A DNA stretch of 46,863 nucleotides, taken from contig BFEA01000532.1 of NCBI GenBank assembly GCA_003427395.1, positions 138,591 to 185,453 on the forward strand. The letters are read 5' to 3'. Below are positions 41,876-46,863 of the stretch, one piece after another. The DNA is from Chara braunii (lineage: Eukaryota > Streptophyta > Charophyceae > Charales > Characeae). How positions within the stretch are numbered: position 1 is the stretch's first letter; every line of letters starts with the position of its first letter. The position numbers and the translations under genes were made by a program. The notes under the pieces are model-generated. The model was not told the origin of the DNA. It made no database searches and was given only the letters and a program-made list of their open reading frames with translations.

Positions 41876-42654
41876 TTGTAATGAACATGAGTGTGGACGA
41901 TGCACAGAAACTCAGAATGCAAAACACACTGAAGTCCAATTAGTCCAAGCCAGAGCAGATAGTACAATGGAACCGGGTAACCATCCGATTGAGAATAATA
42001 TAGAAGAATCGCGAGTCAATGTCCACGCCTAACAGGGCAACACTAACATTATAACTAACGTAGCTCTCTGTTCTGAGTGGCGCCAGGTGCCCTATCTACT
42101 CTACAGCCTATCATGACAACAACCAGACAACTTGTCTACCAGCGTGCGATGATATCAACGCAAATGCCGACCTTCTCTCTACCCAGGTACCTCTCTCTTC
42201 TCTCTTCACAACCTCTTCCTCTTTCGCTTCTACCTTCTATCTTCTTCCTCCCATTTCTCTCTTCGACCTTTTCTCTCCTCCTTTCCCTTCAATCTTCCCC
42301 TCTCTTTATTCTTCAATCTGTCTGTCCTCCTTCTTTTCCTTCATCCTCTTTTCGATCTCTCTCTCTTTCTCTGTTACATTCCCCTGATGGGCGATGTACA
42401 CCATAGTCAAGGGTCCGTATGTGATAAAAATGACTAAAATGCACAATGCAGTGCAAATGGAATCTCAACAAGCAGTGTACATCCTGATACATAAAAATAT
42501 GGTGCTTTGTAGCGCAGTGGAGGACTTGGATATGAGCCTTGATCTGACCAGGCGTGACCTCCATCATGTAGTGCAAGTTAGCGCAACAGAATGCTAGACT
42601 ACCAATGACTAGCCCAATCGATGTCACAACGCAGACCTCATCACAAGGTGTGAA

Positions 42655-42960
42655 GGGGATTGGCGCTACACACAGGAAGAATGCGCCAGGTCCAGATCAT
42701 ATGCAGACAAAGAGGAGGGAAACAGACGAAGAAGAGGGGCAGAGATGGGAATGTCGTCAACACCAAGTCAAATAATCCCTCGACAGATGTCTGAAACCCT
42801 ACGTCTAGCCTGAATCCAACGTCGTCAAGCCTCAGGTCATATCTCTCTCTTGTAATCCCCGGATACTGAGAAGTAGGCAGAGAGGGGAAGGAGAGATGGT
42901 GGACTAGTGAGAGGAAGAAGAAGAACTCTCTCTTTCTACATTTCTCTCCTTGCTATTACA
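42655..42960. repeat. cassette D2, copy 1
   Basis: Related to 44,375-44,700 and, for its last part, 45,680-45,775. Shared phrases: CAGGAAGA, CATATGCAGA, GAGGGG-AGA-GGGAATGTCGTC, CACCAAGTC, AATC-CTCG, TGTCTGAA-CC, CCA-CGTCGTCA, GAGAAGT, GATGGTGGA and GAAGAAGA-GAACTCTCTCT. Confidence 0.8.
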
Positions 42961-43175
42961 TGCTAACCAAGTTCAATGAAGTCTGCAACACGATCGGAAG
43001 TGATACGCAACAGACTATGACCACAACATGAGGAGCATGAACTGCCCAAGCGTGCTTTTTAGCAAGCCGAACGGATGACGGCCCACCTCAGGGTGCTACC
43101 GGCGATTGCATCATCGTTCCTGCATGTTTTCTCCCTGTGCATGTGGTAGTCAGGCAAGGCAAAATAGTAATAGCA

Positions 43176-43176
<1 letters not shown>

Positions 43177-43239
<63 letters not shown>

Positions 43240-43260
43240 TAATAATAATAATAATAATAC
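43177..43260. repeat. (TAA)n array
   Basis: An almost pure run of TAA triplets with one AAC interruption. Poly-Ile and poly-Asn frames across it are artefacts. Confidence 0.95.
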
Positions 43261-43764
43261 TTATCGTTTTAATCAGATACACGTTTGACGTTTTGACGGG
43301 AAATCGGTTGTCCAGTCGAGAACTCTCTGCTTTTTCTCTTATACACTCACACCCACACACGTACTCATGTGCACACCCTTATACATACATGTTTGTGCAT
43401 CCATAAGCAATAGTGGTGTAGGCTACTGTGTTCTAGCAATTGATTCAATCGATTTCGCTTGCCCTGCCGATGAAAGCAGCACGCACTTTGTAGCGAGATC
43501 AACACACACTCGCGTGTACTCAAACAGTAGTGCATATTTCCATGTTCTAACGGTAGATTCATTTGATTTTTGCTCAGTTATCAACGGAAATGCCGTGAGT
43601 TCCCTGTGATACAAACACAAAACGAGCATGCCAGTGTTCATCACCAAGATTTGGATCGATTTTGTCCATCCTATCGCTGAAGGTATCATGTTGTCAGCCA
43701 CGGGGTAGAAGACTCACACACACACATATACACTCTATCTCGGTAGTATCATGATCGTCTCACA

Positions 43765-43910
43765 CCCACGCATTCCATCGATAGCACGAGCGGAATGAAT
43801 CTTCCGCTCAAACGGGGAAATATACACTGCCCTCTTTTTTATTTTCTCGTTCCATCGATCCAAGTAGTGAGCAGCGAGCCGTGGGGATGGAGACTTGGTT
43901 GTTGGCCAAG
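43765..43910. repeat. cassette D3, copy 1
   Basis: Related to 45,830-45,950: CATTCCATCGATAG, GAATGAATCTTCCGCT, AAATATACACTGCC, GATCCAAGTAG and a closing GGTGACTT/GGAGACTT. It is followed in both places by CT-rich DNA. Confidence 0.8.
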
Positions 43911-43924
43911 GTCGGAGACATATC

Positions 43925-44180
43925 GTCTCTCTCTCTCTCCTTCTTCGATCTCCTTTCTCTCTCCTTCTCTCTCCTTCCTTCTCCTTCTCCGATCTCCTTT
44001 TTCTCTGCTTCTCTCTCCTTCTCTCTCCTTCCTTCTCCTTCTCCGATCTCCTTTCTCTCTCCTTCTCTCTCCTTCCTTCTCCTTTCTCCGGTCTCCTTTC
44101 TCTCTCCTTCTCTCTCCTTCCTTCTCCTTTCTCCGATCTCCTTTCTCTCTCCTTCTCTCTCTCTCTCTCTCTCTCTCTTT
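43925..44180. repeat. CT-rich minisatellite, unit about 46-57 bp, about 5 units
   Basis: Units of CTCTCTCCTTCCTTCTCC followed by CGATCTCCTTT recur with small changes (TTCGATCTCC, CCGATCTCC x3, CCGGTCTCC). All six frames look open because of the composition (Ser/Leu-Pro or Arg/Glu/Lys), including a 259-codon and a 228-codon frame that are not accepted as genes. Confidence 0.9.
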
Positions 44181-44374
44181 CTTCCTTCCTCCTTTTCTTC
44201 CTCATACACACACCCACACGGTTGTATACTGTAAAGGTACAGATCAAGAAAAAAAAATCGACCTCTCGTACAAAGTACGAGATAACGTAGCGAAAGACTT
44301 GGATACCGATGATCCGAATAATCAATATTTCAATGCGGCTTCGAACATACATCACCCTCCTCATTCCATGGTGC

Positions 44375-44700
44375 GAAGGGGTCTGGAGCTCACTCAGGAA
44401 GAGTGTACCAGCCCCAACCATATGCAGATGAAGAAGGGGGGGAATATGGGACTAAGAAGAGGGGTAGATGGGAATGTCGTCAGCACCAAGTCTTCGACAC
44501 AGGCCCCAAATAGTCCCTCGTCAAAAATGTCTGAATCCCATTGTCAAGTCTGGATCCAGCGTCGTCATTCTTAAGTCACAACTCTCTCTCTTTCTGTCGT
44601 AGTCTGCTAAGACCGAGAAGTCAGGTGATGAGAGGGCGAGGAAGGGATGGTGGATTTAAAAGAGGAAGAAGAGGAACTCTCTCTCTCTCTCTTTCTCGAT
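44375..44700. repeat. cassette D2, copy 2
   Basis: Partner of 42,655-42,960; both end in a GAAGAAGA-GAACTCTCTCT tract. The phrase CTGTCGTAGTCTGCT near 44,597 recurs at about 45,679. Confidence 0.8.
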
Positions 44701-44715
44701 TTCGTTACGCTACGA

Positions 44716-44799
<84 letters not shown>
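44716..44799. repeat. (TAA)n array
   Basis: TAA triplets with one TGA interruption near the middle. It lies directly after cassette D2 copy 2. Confidence 0.95.
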
Positions 44800-44801
<2 letters not shown>

Positions 44802-44889
44802 TGCCGCAAGAAAGATGAGCAACAACGATCTTCAGCATTCAACATGCATCATACACAGACCAGACAATCGTTATCCAACGGCTGAGTTG

Positions 44890-45185
44890 CATCACAATTT
44901 TTCACTAAATAAGAGCACTCAAAAACTCATAATCGACAATGCTGGAATAGGCTCATCATCATTCCCAACGAAGAGTCAATGTGGATATCCTATGTGGCGC
45001 TCGGCGCCCAGACTACATGTGGCAAATCCTATCTAGCCTATACTACGAAGTCAAAAGATGACATCAACAGCATTCCCGACGTACGAGCATATGGCGACCA
45101 CTGTTGCACGCTTCCAGCACCAGGTATGTCTCGCACTACACTCACAGCCTCGTTTCTCACAGCGCAGATGTCACTCGTACCCAAT
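44890..45185. repeat. cassette D1, copy 2
   Basis: The best preserved D1 copy, with the GGCGCTCGGCGCCCAGAC block and AGCACCAG/GTATGTCTC followed 44 bases later by CGCAG/ATG. It ends directly before a (TAA)n array, as copy 1 of the E/D1 group is also near one. Confidence 0.8.
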
Positions 45186-45197
45186 CAATTACGCATA

Positions 45198-45211
45198 TGA
45201 TAATAATACTA

Positions 45212-45262
<51 letters not shown>

Positions 45263-45282
45263 GTAATAATAATAATAATAAG
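45198..45282. repeat. (TAA)n array
   Basis: TAA triplets with AGT interruptions, between cassettes D1 copy 2 and copy 3. Confidence 0.95.
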
Positions 45283-45364
45283 GAAAACTAAACGAGGACG
45301 AAAACATCATCGTTTATATGTGACCAGTTAATCGTGACCTCGAATCATTCTGTCCGATTGCCCC

Positions 45365-45655
45365 ACGAGTTTCACCGAATAGGAAGAGATCGAGAGCTCA
45401 AACTGGACAAACGCTGATATAGCCCTATCATCATCAACAACGAACCAATGTTGACATCCTACCTGGCGCTTTGCGTCCCGACTGTGAAAGGCAGATCCTA
45501 TCTAGCGTATACTATGACGGTGAGGATGACGACAACAACTTTCCTAAAGTACGAGCAGATATCGGCTGGTGCCATCCGCCTCACGCACCAGGTATGTCTC
45601 ATGTGTCCCTCACGACCTCGATCCCCCCCCCCCAACACAGATGCCACATGTACCT
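45365..45655. repeat. cassette D1, copy 3
   Basis: The most diverged D1 copy, 475 bases downstream of copy 2. It has TCATCATCAACAACGAA, GGCGCTTTGCGTCCCGAC, GGCAGATCCTATCTAGC, GTACGAGCA, CACCAGGTATGTCTC, and a C10 run before CACAG/ATGCCACATG. Confidence 0.8.
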
Positions 45656-45679
45656 CTCTCTCTCTCTCTCCTCTCTCTG

Positions 45680-45955
45680 TCGTAGTCTGCTGATGCCAAG
45701 GCTAGGTAGCGAGAGGGTGAGGGGTGGTGGACTTAGACGAGGAAGGAGGGAACTCTCTCTTTCTCTCCGTCACACACATACACACATACACACACACACG
45801 CACGCACACGCGCGCACACACTCACACACATTCCATCGATAGGATGAGCAAAAATAGAATGAATCTTCCGCTGAAACGTAGAAATATACACTGCCACTTT
45901 TGATTGTTCATTATACGGATCCAAGTAGCGTGCGGCGTGGCGCGTATTGGTGACT
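45680..45955. repeat. cassettes D2 (partial) and D3, copy 2, with (CA)n
   Basis: GTCGTAGTCTGCT...GGTGGACTTA and GAACTCTCTCTTTCTC match the end of D2. A (CA/CG)n run lies at about 45,770-45,826, followed by the D3 block at 45,830-45,950. D2, D3 and D1 thus recur in linked order. Confidence 0.75.
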
Positions 45956-46863
45956 TAACCCTCTCTCTCTCCCTCACTCTCTCTCCTCCTCTCCCATTCT
46001 CTCCCTTTCTTCCTTTGTTTTTGTTTTTATTTTTTTATTTTATTTTTTCATTTTCTCATTTAGAGGGATATAGGTCTGACGGGTTGGGGGAAATGTACGT
46101 TTTTCCATATTTTAAGTAAGAATTAAGTGAAGGAAAATTAATCCGCTAAAGCTGAAGCCTGAGGTACGTGAGCTCCTTGGTCAGATTAAGAAAAAAACGA
46201 TCAAAAAGGCAGGTGGGAAATTGAGAGCCCGATGTTATCGCCGGATTTGGGTGTTTGTTATAAGCAAGTGCGAATATCGAAAGACGAAACACATAGTCGT
46301 TGCGAGAGATGGAAGCATCATCGCCCTCGACTTAACAGGCGGTATCGGAGGAAGTAGCGAGGCTGAGGATTACGAGGGAGGGAGAGAATACGACGAAGGA
46401 GAATGGAAAAACGGAGGGAGTGCGAGGAAAAAAGCGGGCAAAGGGGACCACCAATAGGAAGAGACCGCACGGATCCGCGAATGCTCCATGGGGAAGGGAA
46501 TAGAGATGAGAAGGGAGGAAGGAAAACAGCGGAACAGCATAGTGACGAGGAGAGAAAGGGAGTAGGGTAGGTAGGCTTGAAGATCTCCAGGTAGAATGTG
46601 CACTAATACTCACGGAGTAAGTATTTAAGCAAAGAAAGTTGCTTCCTGTCATACAGTCATGGGCTTCGAGTTTGTAGTAAGTAGCCTCCTGATGAGCTAG
46701 CCGCTGGACGCCGGCAGCAAAACGCGTCGAGGTATCGCGTTCTGTTCTTCAAGAATATTTTGGATGCAAAGAAGCCGAGTTTTTTTGAAAGTGACGGGTG
46801 CAGTCTCTTATGTTTCTTCTCATTCTTTTTGGCCTCCTCATGTACGCTTTTTTTTTTTTTTTT
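45956..46863. other. no confident gene to window end
   Basis: CT- and T-rich DNA to 46,060. A + frame at 46,221-46,457 (TTG start, 78 codons, VVARDGSIIALDLTGGIGG then Glu/Gly-rich) shows no recognised domain. AG-rich DNA follows, and the window ends in a T run. Confidence 0.4.

Noticed and set aside
43106-43406. Frames rich in Asn or Ile over (TAA)n arrays (also near 21.2, 41.8, 44.7 and 45.2 kb)
   Set aside because: Pure triplet-repeat artefacts with no start context or domain.
43735-44574. Long open frames (228-259 codons) on both strands
   Set aside because: They are translations of a CT-rich minisatellite: Arg/Glu repeats on one strand, Ser/Leu-Pro on the other. No non-repetitive domain.
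46221-46457. 78-codon frame at the window end
   Set aside because: TTG start, no domain, Glu/Gly-rich second half in AG-rich DNA. Cannot be supported as a gene.

Overview
The window looks like nuclear DNA of a green-plant-lineage eukaryote, possibly a charophyte alga such as Chara. Reasons: a eukaryotic-type KEOPS kinase gene, a plant-type TTTAGGG telomeric repeat, a primer-binding site resembling the tRNA-Asp type used by many plant LTR retrotransposons, and very repeat-rich DNA with long (CT)n and (TAA)n tracts. The species call is inference. Only one intact host gene is convincing.

Layout. 0-1.2 kb: a microsatellite, then an intact intronless Bud32/PRPK-type kinase gene on the + strand. 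1.2-4.1 kb: CT- and T-rich minisatellites with no clear gene. 4.1-14.4 kb: a decayed minus-strand Ty3/gypsy chromovirus-like element (B), split in two by about 5 kb of unrelated DNA. RNase H, integrase and a chromodomain-like tail lie at 4.1-6.05 kb; RT, protease-like and gag remnants lie at 11.3-14.4 kb. 14.86-36.78 kb: a giant minus-strand Ty3/gypsy element (A) of about 21.9 kb. It has direct repeats of about 3.3 kb interpreted as LTRs, a tRNA-Asp-like primer-binding site, a long 5' leader, gag-protease, RT, RNase H and integrase, then about 6.7 kb of 3' sequence. All of pol is broken by stops and frameshifts. 36.8-37.1 kb: part of another LTR-like repeat. 38.0-38.6 kb: a 162-bp tandem satellite. 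38.97 kb: a short interstitial telomeric repeat. 39-46 kb: a mosaic of recurring cassettes with (TAA)n and (CT)n arrays.

The most unusual content is in element A. Its leader, between the primer-binding site and gag, holds several diverged tandem copies of an unrecognised module of roughly 110-130 residues. A related copy is open inside the LTR, and a possible relative lies 3' of pol. The modules share a beta-rich start (YVLTxYFTDLD-like), a charged helix, a P-x-PP turn and a closing D-x-W-x-x-M-I-x-x-A-x-K motif. I do not recognise the family. An extra open frame upstream of gag in a giant element recalls the Ogre/Tat lineage, but the RT (YIDD box) and integrase (VERGH box) look like a different, fungal-type Ty3 branch.

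Proteins were read by eye. Many boundaries, especially of degraded elements, are approximate.
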